A stretch of 64,000 bases of DNA from Alnus glutinosa (GCF_958979055.1 NC_084887.1:36930620-36994619), one strand, 5' to 3'; positions 35,710-48,991 are shown, numbered from the stretch's first letter. Program-made: numbers and translations. The notes: generated by a model from the letters alone, not told the origin.

Positions 35710-37228
35710 CTAGAAGCAGCACTCCTCCAACACGCAGCAGCAGCAAAGTGTAGCTAAACTGTAAGAGGAAGAAAGAGAGCAGAGAAAGTTCCTCAGTCTC
35801 ACTTGTAGAAAAGGTTAAGGAAAAATCAAACAATCAGTGGCTTTTTTTTTTTTCTTATTCAAATAATCAATAGCCTAACCACATTAAAACGTACCTAGAT
35901 TAAGAGGATTTGGGCTCAATTCAATGAAGTGCTCATTAATTCCAATTAGTGAGTGATCTCACGTAGAATTTATTATTGAAAACAGGTTTGTAAAGGAAAG
36001 GTATTCAAGAGTTTATATGCATATGTTGAAGATACCATTTAAGTCATGTGGGGACACTTAAGATCGTAATATATCTCCACTTTTTGCAATAAACGTCCAT
36101 GATGGCTCACTCTATGACACTGAGGCAATGGTAGCAATTTCTCTTTTGGAGGCTCCACTCACTTATTAATATTCAATTACTTAACATTGTGCCCATACAT
36201 AGTACCAAGATATTTTAATCCAGCCTATAGGTTGCTCTCTCCGTTACTTAACCAAAATGTTGCAACCCATTCGATCTAATGCTCGACGTGGTGGATGTCT
36301 ATGACATAAATGATACAAAACTTATGTAAAACTCACACTTGAAAACCAGTTTGTAATGAGAGTTCCCAATAACTTATATACACATGGTTAAAATTATACT
36401 TAAGTTATGTGGGATACTTAAAAATTGTATCATAGAGTTATGCCCCTTTGCTTAAGATTTAGTCGGTAACAATATTTGTCTGTTGAACATGGTCCTAGGC
36501 TGCTGAGGCTGTTTATTGTAATTTCCCAAGAATCTAGGCCCTGTTGGTCCCATGGCGGACTAAACACCAAAGTTTTATGTCTTTTGTTGCAACAGGGTGT
36601 ATGTAGGTTCCTAGGTGCAAGCTTGGAAGGGTTAGACCAGGCTTGAAGGGTTGAAATAAGATTGTCCTCGAATTGGATGTGCAGAGTTTCTTCAGGGAAG
36701 AATTAATCTAGAGTTTATCAGACTATCGCTCCAAGAGTACTCCCCAAATTGTTACTAGATTTCCTACAAAATCTGTCTTAAAACTGTCTTTATGTATAAA
36801 GTAGAGGCATATCATGACCCATTTACATTATCAGCCCTCTATGAAATAAATGAACAAGAAAAAGTAACTATATTTATCGGCAGATGGAAACAGAAAAGTA
36901 ACAATATTTATCAGCCCTCTATGAAAGGAATGAACAAGAAAAGTAACAAGAAAAAAAAAAAACCACACTGGAAATTTGTATTGATAGAGAGCACATACCA
37001 GCCTCTTAGAAATAAACAGCCACAGTCATCTTCGTACTGCTGATATGGGTGGGAAGGGGGTGGGGGTAGAGGTGGAGGTGGAGGGTACCCTTCATAGAAG
37101 TACCCTTGATATCCTGGTGGTGGTGGTGGTGGTGGTGGTGGAAAGCCTGGCGGTGGAGGATATGGAGGTGGATACCCTGAATTGCCTCGAGGGGGGTGAA
37201 CCTCGTGAGAAATATGGTGGTAACTCAT
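35710..37228 (-). CDS. CYSTM-family Pro/Tyr/Gly-rich small membrane protein
   Basis: Two exons: 37228-36999 and 35758-35710 (279 nt, 92 aa), joined over a 1,240-bp GT-AG intron. The N terminus is MSYHHISHEVHPPRG, followed by a proline/tyrosine-rich region (GYPPP, GFPPP, YQGYFYEGYPPP), then DDCGCLFLRGCLATLCCCC and VLEECCF. The cysteine-rich hydrophobic end is the CYSTM module, which anchors small stress-linked proteins at the plasma membrane. The last cysteines are encoded only by the short 49-nt second exon, so reading through the intron would lose them. The family is known for stress and pathogen responses; a role here is inferred. Confidence 0.88.
37100..37142. repeat. GGT trinucleotide run inside the CYSTM coding region
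   Basis: Seven or more GGT units on the plus strand (ACC proline codons on the coding strand), giving a length-variable polyproline stretch. Confidence 0.8.
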
Positions 37229-37290
37229 TCCTTGCTCGACTGCAGAGTGTAATGTGTGTTACAAGTGAGAGGAGTGTAGAGTGTTCCAAT

Positions 37291-37299
37291 TCTATATAG
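37291..37299 (-). promoter_or_regulatory. TATA-like box of the CYSTM gene
   Basis: Minus-strand CTATATAGA about 65 bp upstream of the ATG. Confidence 0.5.
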
Positions 37300-37872
37300 C
37301 ATTACCCCAGTGGCACGAAATCTCTTAGGAAGCTTCCCCACTTGCTCTTATTGGAGTCCAAAGAGTGCAAAAAGCAGTCAGCTGTAATTCAACCTAATCC
37401 AAGTTTTAGTAAAAAGTTGGGGGATCTCAAAGGCCCCAAGGCAGTTATACAACCACCTTTCAACAATCACATCGTGGGGCTCCATTTTGGTGGATCAAAC
37501 ACCTTTCTTGTTGTTATCATTTTGTTTATTTCTGAGTGCCTTTCTTGTTGTTCTAAGTAATTGCGCAAATATAGCTAATGATTTCTTTGCTTGTAGAGAG
37601 TGTCTAGGAGCAACAGGCAGTGCAAGCCATTGCTAAATGGCTGAACCTCCAATTCCCCAAGTGGCCTTATCAATGACTCTCAACGTGTAATCAAAATTTA
37701 GTCTCTTTATGCGTCAGCATCTTATCCATACTGTGCTATCTACCAAAAAAGAAAACGTTTCGCTCATCTGAAGCCCCATTCCATGCGGTGCAACAATAAA
37801 TATGACATGTATACCAGAAAAAGAAATGAATATTCTACAAATTCTTCACTAACTGACATAACGCATGTAGCA

Positions 37873-37884
37873 CCACGTACGTGG
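37873..37884. promoter_or_regulatory. Palindromic ABRE/G-box-like element CCACGTACGTGG
   Basis: A perfect 12-bp palindrome with two ACGT cores, followed by CAC to give ACGTGGC. About 290 bp upstream of the GEM-like start. bZIP ABA-response factors bind ACGTGGC, which fits the ABA-responsive reputation of GEM-like genes (inference). Confidence 0.5.
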
Positions 37885-38104
37885 CACTCATGTGGACTGT
37901 CTACCTACATGCTCCTTCTCGAAAGTTGTTGATGACTCTAGGGATGGTGACACGGGCTGGACCCATGCACTTGGGCTTGGAAACTGGAAGCTTAGGGATT
38001 TTCCTCAGATAACAACTGGTCAACAAAGCAGCCCAAGGAACCTGAATTTCGAAGCCTTTTACCTTCTCAAAAGTTGATGCTGCTAACTGATCTGATTCTT
38101 CGTC

Positions 38105-38110
38105 TATAAA
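38105..38110 (+). promoter_or_regulatory. TATA box of the GEM-like gene
   Basis: CTATAAACC context, 63-68 bp before the ATG. Confidence 0.55.
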
Positions 38111-38172
38111 CCAGCCCTTAACTAACAGTCTATCACCTGAGGAGCCAACATCTACTTTCCATTCAATCAACC

Positions 38173-39471
38173 ATGAGAGGCACAACTGAAAAAGGAGAAC
38201 CCCACCAATCATCCACAATCACAGATGAACCACAGCCTAATCAACCTAATTCAGCAGCAGCAACATCATCTTCATACCCACCACCATCGGATGAGGAAAC
38301 CAAGAAATGGGGCACCCACATCATGGGAGCACCAGCAGCCCCTACTGTACACCCTGACAACCAGAAGGCTGCCTTGTGGACTGCTGCTGATCACCAACCC
38401 TATGTCATCTACTCCCCTGTGGACAAGCCAAGCAGCAATCCTTTAGAGCCCGTGATTCACATGTTCAATACCTGGAGCAGGAAAGCTGAGACTATAGCCA
38501 GCAACATCTGGCACAACCGTAAGTTCAAAGTCCTAAACTAAATTCAGCCAGAAAGTCTTAGACATGTTTGTTATGTTTGGATATTAATTAAACTAAATTT
38601 ATCACTTCCTATAGTCTTAAGCTTTTCAGATACAGAGCAAAGGCCCTGAGAACCTTATCTCCATCCATTCACCTCCTATTTCTTTTAAATATTTCATGTG
38701 GGCTCAGATAAGTAGTGGTTTGACTAAGCATGATTGGTTTGCAGCTGATAAAATGTGTGACTGTAAAATTTACCAAAGAAACGTCAAACTAAAATGTATG
38801 TTCTATGACTCATATGTGTGTTGCATATGAAATTGCAGTTAAAACTGGGCCATCTGTATCAGAAGTCGCGTGGGGGAAAGTGAACCTGACAGCAAAAGCA
38901 ATAACAGAGGGTGGATTCGAGTCCCTCTATAAGCAGACTTTCCCAACTTATCCAAATGAGAAGCTAAAGAAGACGTTTGCTTGTTACCTCTCCACAGCTA
39001 CCGGCCCTGTTGCTGGAACCCTATATCTGTCAACAGCTCGTGTGGCTTTCTGCAGCGATCGCCCCTTGTCTTTCATTGCTCCGTCGGGACAAGAAGCTTG
39101 GTGCTACTACAAGGTAACATATTTGTTGAAATAATTATTAGAGATTGAAGTGTAATCTAATTGTGAAAAAAATGGAAAGATGAAAAGAAATTTATGTCAG
39201 TAGAAACAATGAGATCAATATATGTCTACTACGCACTAAACTATCCTTATTCATTCACTGACTTCGGTGTCCTTAACAGGTTATGATACCTTTGGAAAAT
39301 ATTAGCACTGTCAACCCTGTGATCATGAGAGAAAATCCAGCAGAGAAGTATATTCAGATGGTCACTACTGATGGCCATGACTTCTGGTTCATGGGTTTCG
39401 TTAATTTCGAGAAAGCCTTACATCACCTCTTAAATAGTGTATCAGATTTCAAAGCGCGCAATAGTTGTTAG
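38173..39471 (+). CDS. GEM-like (ABA-responsive) GRAM-domain protein
   Basis: Three exons: 38173-38518, 38839-39113 and 39280-39471 (813 nt, 270 aa). A low-complexity N terminus is followed by KKWGTHIMGAPA, PYVIYSPVDKP and WSRKAETIASNIWHNLKTG. Then come SEVAWGKVNLTAKAITEGG, the GRAM core (FESLYKQTF, TGPVAGTLYLST, RVAFCSDRPL, YYKVMIPLENI) and DGHDFWFMGFVNFEKALHHL. This is the GLABRA2-expression-modulator-like family. GRAM domains bind lipid or protein partners, and members respond to ABA and act in seed and reproductive tissue. The full expected length is present. A minus-strand open frame over exon 1 is a shadow. Confidence 0.92.
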
Positions 39472-39792
39472 ATAGCAGATCTTCATCCTCTTCAAAATCT
39501 TTATGTTCTCTGTTTGTTGTTGATTTCTCTGTGTGTACATAGAGGGCAACAGTGTGAGTCTCAGTTTTGAGATTCACATTATCTTCCTTTTTCATGTAGT
39601 TTTTTGTTTTTTACTCTATCATTTCTATGTATATTTGTTTGTTCTAAACCATTCATGTTTTCATGCCTATTGTAAACTAGTGTTTGGTTGTTAAGATTTG
39701 GACTTATTTTGCATGCAAATTCCTATATACAACTGCAATCTTTTCAACTTATTAAATTTTGATTGTGCATCTAAAATTTCATAAGAGAGTGG

Positions 39793-39869
39793 TGTTAAAG
39801 TATTGATGAGATTATTAAATTCATCTCTTCTTATTAACTTAAACTTTTGAGATAAGTGGTGGTTTAACA
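39793..39869 (+). mobile_element. Isolated TRIM-type LTR fossil
   Basis: 77 bp from TGTTAAAG to TTTAACA, the same family as the first LTR block at 2938, 3479 and 23718, but not followed by the usual primer-binding site. Confidence 0.6.
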
Positions 39870-40111
39870 TGCAGTAATATTAGAAGCAAGAACACAAAGA
39901 ATTCATAAGATAAACATTTGAAGACACAGAATAATATATGAAAGTAAGGATCTCAAACCCACTTAAACCAGTAAAATAAAATTGAACGTTGCAGCCATTG
40001 ATTTTCTTGATTTCATGAATCACAGCAAATCCAAGTTATTGTTGAAGGATAAAGCAAGTTTCCAGGGGCAGAGGAAAGCAAAGAATCATGAGACAAGTTG
40101 CTTGCTTATTC

Positions 40112-40590
40112 TGTTAAAGTCTCACACATCGCTATGGTTTACTAGCCCTAAGTTGTTTCTAAGCTATTGTGTCAAATTCTCTCTCAAGACGTCTTTTAAG
40201 AGTGAATATGGCCTATGGGCTTTTACATGGTATCAAAATTACAGGTTTATTGCAATAATTGACATTTCCCTCCCGTTGTTGTCTATGTGTTTGACCATTA
40301 GTTGTCACGAGTGAGAAGATGTGTTGAAATGTCCTACATTATTAAGATTTTTTTTCACTTGGGCACTTTATAAGTCATGATGTTCATTTCTCTCTCAGGA
40401 CCTCTTTTGAGAGGCCCATAGACTTTCACAGATTCATACTGTAACCGTTTCACCATCAATACGCTTGAGAGGGTGTGTTGAAATGTCCTACATCGTTATG
40501 ATTTTTTTCACTTGGACTTTATAAGTCATGATATTCCTTCCTTTCTCAGGACCCCTTTTGAGAGGCCCATGGACTTTCACTGATTCATAC
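40112..40590 (+). mobile_element. TRIM array fossil with three LTR-like blocks
   Basis: LTR-like blocks start at 40112, 40322 and 40476 (TGTTRAARTSTC type) and end in TTTACA/TTTCAC. TGGTATCAAAATTACAGG after the first is a primer-binding-type site. The last two blocks share a gattcatac…gtaaccgtttcaccatcaat trailer. Three LTRs suggest tandem elements sharing an LTR. Non-coding. Confidence 0.6.
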
Positions 40591-40629
40591 CGTAACCGTT
40601 TCACCATCAATGGGAAATTCTAGTGAGGA

Positions 40630-41362
40630 CTCAATCTTCATTGGCTTCTACCTCAGCAAAACCCACAATTGCTGCTCCATCAGTTCAAAACATATCCAGA
40701 AAAAACTTCTCTTCATGCATAGTTAATTAAGAAGGCTAAATGTAGTGTCAGCACAAGTGTACCAAAGCAGTTTATTTATAGTATATAAATATATATGTCC
40801 CATATGAAATAACTAACATAATCTATTTCTAAAAATAAGAGGAAACATAAAGACAAGACAATAAAGAACAAGATGAACCATGTGAAAACCAATGGAAGGT
40901 ACAAGATGTTATATGGAAAATTCTGTCTTGTCCCACATATTTAGCTTATATTCCCTACAATTCTCACGGAATGAGAGAAGGCACCGCATCTAGAGATTCC
41001 TAGCAAATTAAGGGTGTCAATTAGAGTTTCTGTATTGAGTTCAGTCTTATCGATTTATGTATATAAGATTAAATATGTTAATTTGAACTCAATTCATTTA
41101 ATTAAACAGGTCGATTCCGCCAACCCTGACACAACCTATTAAATAGGCATGTGACTTAACCCAACCCGCATAATCCGTTTAACTAACAAAATTTTCAATT
41201 ATTGAGCATGAAAATGCCATATTTATATAAAGATATTGGCACAAAAATTTTCAATTATTGTCCATAAAAATGAATTACACTATAAAAATTATATCTTCAG
41301 AACTAAAGATAAGACCCAAGGTAATTTTTTGTCTACTTTAAGGTTTACATTTTTTAATAGTA

Positions 41363-41407
<45 letters not shown>

Positions 41408-43919
41408 TAATTTATACGCATTATAAGGTTACTCATGTATTAAGCGAGTTAACCCTAAATTAACATGTTTATTAATCGTGTCGAATCTTTGTTTGACTTG
41501 AATTTAATTTTATTAAACTGCCGTAGGACTTGGTCCTGAAACCTCAGGATTCCGAGTTCCACTCTCATTTTTTCTAGCCAAATTAGGTCAACGAAATCCC
41601 AATCCTTTAATATCTGTCTACACCATACATCTTTAAAGACATTTACTCACATGCATGCCTCTCTCTCTAGCCCAACCGACATCAAGCCTTGGGCTCAAGG
41701 ACAAGTCAATTTCATGAGATCAGACTGCAGCCAAAGTCAAAAGGATGGCGAATGCATTTCTCTTTTTTCTTCCTCTTTACATTATAGTCCTTCTTCCCCT
41801 TTGTTTTTTTTTTTATTATTATTTTTTATTCCTTTTGATTAAGCCAACTAATCTTGGAATGGGTGAACTTTTGACCTTCTTATCAACGGTCTTGAAAACA
41901 AACATCATGGGAGGCCGATGGCCACCGACTCTCTGCCTCTACAGAAAAGTCCAATTGCAAATTGTCCAACAAACCCACCAGAAGACAAATTCGGACATCA
42001 GAGCCTACCTAGGATTACAAAATAGATTCAATGGAAGATATAAATGCTCACGTGGCAGAGCAATTGACCAACTCAGCACAATTATACTTATACACATTGG
42101 AGATTGTCAAATGTCAATCGTTACTTTTTAATAAACTTTGAAGGCTTTTTTAAATCACATTTTTGAATTGTCAGATCGGCGACGGGGTCTTGCAAAATGT
42201 AACACAGAGAAAATAGTCATTGAAAAATTGTCAGTTTTAAGAGATTATGGACGATTCGATGCTTAAGTCCGTAAATTTGATGAGAGGAAAAAATAAAAAG
42301 AAATTTTTTGAAAGAGAATGATAATGATTTCTGGTTTTTGGAGATAGTGGCCCCTTTGAATGAAGGAGATGCTTCTGATTCATTAATACGGTTTCTGAAT
42401 GCTTGTCACGTGACGGACTATTGGAGTGATTGAGTGGGATACACTGTAAATTTATTGCACCAACAAAGGCTAAGCATTGTCTTATGGAACAAAGGGTGTA
42501 TGAATATGGTATGTTTGTTAATGAGTTTGGAGTATTAAAAGATAAAAAGTTAAATAAAATCTGGATAGTTGAAAAAACTATAATTTTTTTTTTTTTATTG
42601 CTCGTTAGCTAGATTTTTTTTTATTTTTTTTTTTAAAAAAAGTGTTTAGGTGCAATATAAAAGTGAAAATTATTCTTATGTTTTGAACAGTATTTTTATA
42701 TTTTGAGTTGATTATTAATTTATTTGTAAAACAAAAAATAAGGAAATGTGCACCGATAAACAAATAATACTAAATAAACTTCTAGAAACAAATAAGAGCT
42801 ATAGAAGAAAAGAAAAAAGAAACAAAATAAATCAATAAATAAATAAAAAGGTAACGCCTTATTGCCATTTTCAAAGTGTGAATGGTTAATTACTTTACTT
42901 TAAATCCAAATGAAGGCCAATTGTCAAATACAAACAAGGCAATGAGGAAGAAGAATCTTTGACAATAAACATCTCACAACAATTTATTAACTGCTTATTG
43001 CTTAAATAGATTCTTTTATAGCACGTGCTTGAGAGAAAATTAGGCTAATAAGAAATTATTATTATTATTAAGAAATGACTTTTCACTATGTCATCAAATT
43101 GCTATTCGACTTAATTTTAATTTTTTTTATGAGAAATAAAGTAAATATAGACCGCTAAAAATATTATAACGTATATGCTGTAATTTTTTTACCGTATGTA
43201 AGCCAAATCCTTTATATTTGGATTCTAATAACCATGTACATCTTTTATGATCCAATAAAATGCTTTTCCCATTCAAAAGAGTAACTTAATTTTGACAAAT
43301 CTTTCATTTTTTTATAAATAAATCAAGGTTCCATGATTGTCATTCTTATCATCTCATATCTCTATATTTGAAAAGAATAACAATGGTATTTCTTTAACCA
43401 TATTTAGGAATTCTTTTTTTCTTGATAATGCTACCATCGGTTATTGGATTAATTTTTATTAAAAAGTTATTAATACAATGAAACGAGAGTCGAGTACGTA
43501 GCATTACTCTTTTTTATTTTAGTACTACTAATCGATGCACTAATAAGTAAAAGATTGTATGGCCGTACGGTTATTATCTCGTTATTATCATTTATTATTT
43601 GTAATCTTATTAGAATTAGGAATGTTATTTATTATTGTCTTATTAGGATTTAAATTAAGAATTTTATTAAGATTTGGATTAAGAATTTTAGGCTCATCAC
43701 ACTTCAGTTACGTGAGCATGTAATACATAATTTAATAAAATCAACAACACCTTCTTTTTTTATGGGGTAAATCACTTTAATATAATCTTCTCCATTTATG
43801 AATTGTGAACTGTGATCTTCTAAAAAAAAAATTACGGTAATTTTACGGTGAATTGCTTAAAATTATATAGAAATATTACTAAATCTAAATTATTTAAACA
43901 AAAAAATAATTAAAAATTA
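40630..43919. other. Intergenic, no gene recognised
   Basis: AT-rich. TA microsatellite at about 41367-41404. A plus-strand open frame at 41745-42131 (128 codons, hydrophobic N terminus) matches no family I know. Segment 41030-41180 resembles the degenerate repeat around 29100-29340. Confidence 0.45.
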
Positions 43920-43934
43920 AAGACTTATTAGAAT

Positions 43935-43936
43935 TA

Positions 43937-43967
<31 letters not shown>

Positions 43968-44585
43968 TTATCTATTCATGCAAAATCAAAGTCCACTGTT
44001 CTCTGACACAGACTCTACTCCTTCCGCGGCTTTATCCGCAGATCAAGAACAGAGCAAATTCAATACGCGGAGAAGAATATATTATCACAGACCCACTACC
44101 ACCGCTCCCAAAATTTCAATCTGGGTCCTTGAGTTTCATTCTCAACTGCTATCCCCCATTGAAGCTTTCTTCATGTTCTTTGCCATTTTGCTTTTTTTTC
44201 CAGCACAATTTTTTTGCTACTCTGTTTCTGACAGAGCTTGTCTGGGGTCTCTGATTTTCGTTTGATAAAAATCCTTAATATTATTTTCTCTGGGGTTGCT
44301 GGTGGGTGCCTTAGAAGCATGTGGAGTATTATTCTTTGTCTCCCAAACAAAGGCACATATTGAATTCTTTTTGGATCTGCGAGCGTGATCTTGGGGATGG
44401 GTCTGTGTTGGGGAACCTGCCATTGATACAGAACTGAGCATGTCCTTCTGTAATTCTCTCTTTTGTTTTGTAGCTTATTTTTCACCTCAGAATACTTCAT
44501 ATGTGTGATGCACAAAAGAGTGTACTTTGGTTAGTCAGCTTGTTCTAGTTCAGTTCCGGTTTTAGAGAGAGGGAGAGAAAAAAAA
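43935..44585 (+). promoter_or_regulatory. Probable 5' leader of the Raf-like kinase gene
   Basis: A CT repeat (43938-43960), then TATATATTTAT, then about 600 bp of leader to the ATG at 44586. It contains an upstream open frame of 95 codons (43978-44265) that does not overlap the main start. The transcription start is unknown. Confidence 0.4.
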
Positions 44586-47500
44586 ATGGGATCCGGTAAT
44601 GGAATTTACTCAGCTGAGGAGTTCAGTTTGGATGCAAAGTGGCTGGTGGATCCTAAGCAACTTCTTGTTGGGCCGAAGATTGGAGAGGGTGCGCATGCCA
44701 AAGTTTACAAGGGACAGTAAGTCAATCAGGGTTCTATGTTCTTTTTATTTCTTTTTTTTTTTCCTGTCTCAATTCTTCTATCTCAATAATAGTAATTAGG
44801 ATTTACTCTTTGGCTGGGACTAAGAACCTCCTGAATCCTGATTTTATTGGTGAACTTGTTCCTGCTAAAGTTCTGGCCTTGGCCTTTTGGAATTGCGATT
44901 TTGATTTCCTAGTGCATATTTATGAGCCTTTATTTATGGCTTTATAGGTTTAGATCATTTGACCAGTGGTGTATTGTTATGGTGCACTTATCTTAATCTT
45001 TGGTTTTGTTGGAATTTGTGTTTCTCAGATATAAAAACCAAACTGTTGCTATTAAAGTTGTTCATAGAGGAGAAACCCCAGAAGAGATTGCCAAGAGAGA
45101 AGCGCGGTTTGCCAGAGAGTGTTTATTGTTATCCAGAGTTCAACACAAGAATCTAGTGAAGGTTGTTTGATAAGCATATAGGGAATGATATTTTAATTGT
45201 TAGGCATATGATACTATATTATCTGGATTTTACATTTGGCAATTAGGATTTCAGTGACATATCTTATGTAGAAACCAATGAAGTGAGCATGTATGCAATA
45301 TCTAAGAGGGCTGTGTCTCTCTGTATTTTACCAGTTTATTGGCGCTTGCAAGGAACCTGTCATGGTGATAGTAACCGAGCTTCTATTGGGCGGGACCTTG
45401 CGTAAGTACTTGTTGAATATGCGGCCAAGGTGCTTGGATATGCATGTGGCCGTGGGGTTTGCACTTGATATTGCTCGTGCAATGGAATGCTTGCATTCCC
45501 ACGGGATCATTCACCGGGATCTGAAACCTGGTATGGTTATTTACTGTATTAATAGGATTGTTAAGCATGCTAAGTTTAAGTAGCATTTTGGATCAGGTTG
45601 GGCAGTTAATAATAAAGTTCATTTTGGTCGAATTTGGAGTTTCTACTGTCTGTACATTTGGTCATGTCTCACTTATAAAAAAAATAATGGACTACTTGAT
45701 TAGCAGGAATCATGTGAAGTCTGTACTAATTAATTTTTACTTAAATTATATCTGAATGGTTTACAATGGTATTGCATAATGTGGTGAATGTTTTACTCAC
45801 ATATGCCATTTGCATCTCCATTTTCATTTGGTTGATAATTGGAATTGAAACTTTTCCGTTCAAGTTACTGTCTGTATCTACAAGAGGCTTAGTGTTGGGA
45901 CACTTCCTTCAAGCATGACTATATTGTTCTCTTATGTGTGATCGATCTTAACCTTTTAGTAATCAACTTGAGTTGTTGCACCTCCACTACCTGCTTCTTC
46001 TGTCTGCCTTTGGGTATACTGGTGAGAGATGTGGTATGCCTTTGCATGTACAAAGCGATGAGATGCTAAATTTTGCTCCCAGTATAGTCAACAAGGTGTT
46101 GTAGATCTGGTGGGAGGCTTCTCATTGTGTAGTAGAATTGGATTTAGGGTCATCAAAGGCTTTACTTTGAGTTTGTCCCAGTTCATGTTTCCTTGGCTCT
46201 CCTTGGACCTAATTTCTTAACTTCTTCGGCATGCTATATCTCAAGAGAATATCTCATGTCTCCCAGTTGGTTTAGGATCACACTGCTTCTGTCAAATTCA
46301 ATTAATAGTAGTTTCTTGTTTCATTATTTTTTGTTTTGAAGTTAATGTGTTTGTTGTAACAAATGACCAAATAATATTTAGCTGTTCCTAGTATAATGGT
46401 TTCACTCTTACTCATTATAGACAAGGTGAACTTGAGATGTTGTTTCAGAAGGCAAATATCTTATTTGAGATTCTAGCTACCATTTAGCTGAAATATTTTT
46501 GAGCATTATCTCTAAAGTGATATTTACATAAATCAGGTGTAGCTGCTTCCTGAGGAATCTAGGTTTAAGCAAAATTCTGACAGTTTTGTTTCCTTTCCCT
46601 TTCACAGAGAACTTGATCTTGACTGCAGACCACAAAACAGTTAAACTTGCAGATTTTGGTTTAGCTAGAGAAGAGTCATTAATAGAGATGATGACTGCTG
46701 AAACGGGGACATATCGTTGGATGGCTCCAGAGGTACTCAATCGCTGGAAGGTTTTAGGTTTATTTTGTTCAGCAAGTGGGTGTTTTGTATCATTAATTAT
46801 TCACCTCCCTATTTGGTGACAGCTTTACAGCACAGTCACACTAAAGCACGGGGAGAAGAAGCATTACAATCACAAGGTGGATACCTATAGCTTTGCAATT
46901 GTGTTGTGGGAGCTTATCCACAATAAATTGCCTTTTGAGGGCATGTCAAATCTACAGGCAGCATATGCAGCCGCTTTTAAGGTAACCATATGTTGTGATC
47001 TTGTCTTGTGATATATCTAAGACCGGATGATTTCTATGTGTGTGTGTGTGTGTGTGTGTTATGTTAAGGTATAATGACTTTAGATAGCAACTTTAATGAC
47101 ATCCAGGTTCTTATTAAGATCTCACTTTTAAAACTATAAGAAGGTGAAAGTGAACAAAGATTTGCTTGCTTTGGAAGCAACGCTTTTCCACTTAATGCAT
47201 AATGCAGCGAGTGCAGGAAACTTTTGAGTAGTCTAGGAGAACTAGCAGACAGCCCCCATTCCCAGCTTTCGCGGGGGTTAATGGGCAGCATTTTCCACAC
47301 ACACTAGAACAGTAACAGTGAAAATTACTTAATAATATTCGTAGGGATTGGAATTGTCCTAAGAATAATGCACTTGAACAATGAGGCCTGACCACCTCGG
47401 TTAAGAATGCATGGATATTATTATTTTATTTTTTAAGTAAGAATGCATGGAGATATAAAAAGGACCCCTAGCTACTGCATGTTGGGGAGGAGGAATAAAA

Positions 47501-48136
47501 TCAAATGTATAATTGCAAGACTAAACTGCTGGGACTAGAACCTTTCTGGAAACATGTAATTAAAGATTTACTAAGAATCCTCTTGTGCAAACTTTGATGT
47601 CGATTAGAATGTATGTACAATTAGCAGAACTGATGCTTGAAAGGGGTCTGATATCGCATATTTTATTTTGATTTTTGTGTAAATTCCTGGGATTAGGCCA
47701 TCCGGTAAGTGAATATGCATCATATGCCACAATGCCTCACATCATCTCATTACTAGATCAAAACTCATCCATTGTTTGGAGCTTTTTCAAGGTATCATCA
47801 TTCAAATATTTATTGTTTCAGAATGTGAGGCCCAGTGCTGAAAACCTCCCTGAGGATTTGGCTTTGATCGTGACTTCATGTTGGAAAGAGGATCCAAATG
47901 CTCGACCTAACTTCAGCCAAATTATACAGATGCTTTTGCACTATCTCTCTATCATTTCACCACCAGAGCCTGTTATCCCTCCTCGGATGTACACTTCTGA
48001 GAATACTGTGTTTCCACCAGAATCTCCTGGTACAAGTTCCTTAATGGCTGTAAGACATGGCTCGGAGGAGACCCCAATGCCTGGCATGGAAGAGAAACCT
48101 ATAAGTTTTTTCAGTTGCTTTAGACAGTGTTACTGA
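44586..48136 (+). CDS. Raf-like MAPKKK (group C, ATN1-type) protein kinase
   Basis: Six exons: 44586-44716, 45029-45161, 45335-45530, 46608-46732, 46823-46981 and 47822-48136 (1,059 nt, 352 aa). A complete kinase domain is present: glycine loop GEGAHAKV (about 33-40), VAIK lysine (53), HRDLKPEN (148-155), DFG (169-171), MAPE (192-195) and [12 protein letters not shown]. The [20 protein letters not shown] start and [19 protein letters not shown] insert are typical of the plant ATN1/Raf group C cytosolic kinases. The tail is Ser/Pro/Thr-rich and ends FFSCFRQCY, whose cysteines could be lipidated (inference). Intron 3 is 1.08 kb. No missing catalytic residue. Confidence 0.93.
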
Positions 48137-48991
48137 TCCCAGATTATTCTTAGGCAAAGCTCAATAAACTATAGTCTGAAACATTACAAAAATACTTCGT
48201 CTTACTTCAAAAGAAATGTTAATTTGCTCAAAGTTAGTCCGTTTAGTTGACATAGGAGACCATGCTGGAGCTGATGTTACAGTCAAAATTTCCTTACTCC
48301 CTTCACATTGATTTCAGTTTGTTCCAAGTCTTGGGGTTGGGGTTGGGGTTGCTGAGATGTAGTCTCATTGTAAAACAAGGGTCATCCAAAGGCCTTTTAC
48401 TCCTACTAGTATGCAAAAAATCTTCCAGAATATGTAATAACTGAACATTCAAGTGTTAGTGGATTGTATCATATTTAGTAATAAGACCATGCATTCTAAT
48501 TAAAATGTGTTCTTGTCAATTCTTGATTGGTATTTGATGATCCATAATGCTGGCCCAGAACTAACCACTAAACACTAATTTCGAAAGAACAAGGTTTTTC
48601 TCCAATCTGGGTTGGGAATTTTATTTATTTATTTTTAATTTAGTCTATTAAATTGAATTATAAATATTTTAGACAAATTTCTGTTTAATATAGTAACCTA
48701 AATGTGGAGGAAAACTTTTGTCCAATCTTAAAAAATGGTCAAAAACCAATTTGTTGGAATAAACTCCTTAGTAGTTATAAGTAAAGCCATTAAAACACGT
48801 TAATTTACACCCTGCTTCCTACCGAATCACCGATACATGCCCGAGGGGCATTCTTGTACTTTACTCGGATTGGGCCCATACAAACTAGACTCTTATTAAC
48901 ATGGTCCAAAGTTGGGCTGGACCAAGTGACTTATGCCTTTTAGAGTTTTAGCCAATCTTTATTCGTTCAAAAAACGAAAACAAAATTTTCT

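Larger units (their letters stand above)
37300..38172. other. Intergenic region shared by CYSTM and GEM-like promoters
   Basis: The two genes are divergent. No further coding exon was recognised here. The ABRE palindrome and the GEM-like TATA box are listed separately. Confidence 0.5.

Noticed and set aside
37901-38218. Minus-strand 105-codon frame
   Set aside because: Overlaps the GEM-like promoter and first exon; shadow frame.
41745-42131. 128-codon open frame as a gene
   Set aside because: Low-complexity Phe/Leu/Tyr-rich start from T-runs, no recognised domain and no supporting splice or promoter signals.
48330-48352. TTGGGG repeats suggesting telomeric DNA
   Set aside because: Only three units, and not the plant TTTAGGG sequence; located in the kinase 3' region.
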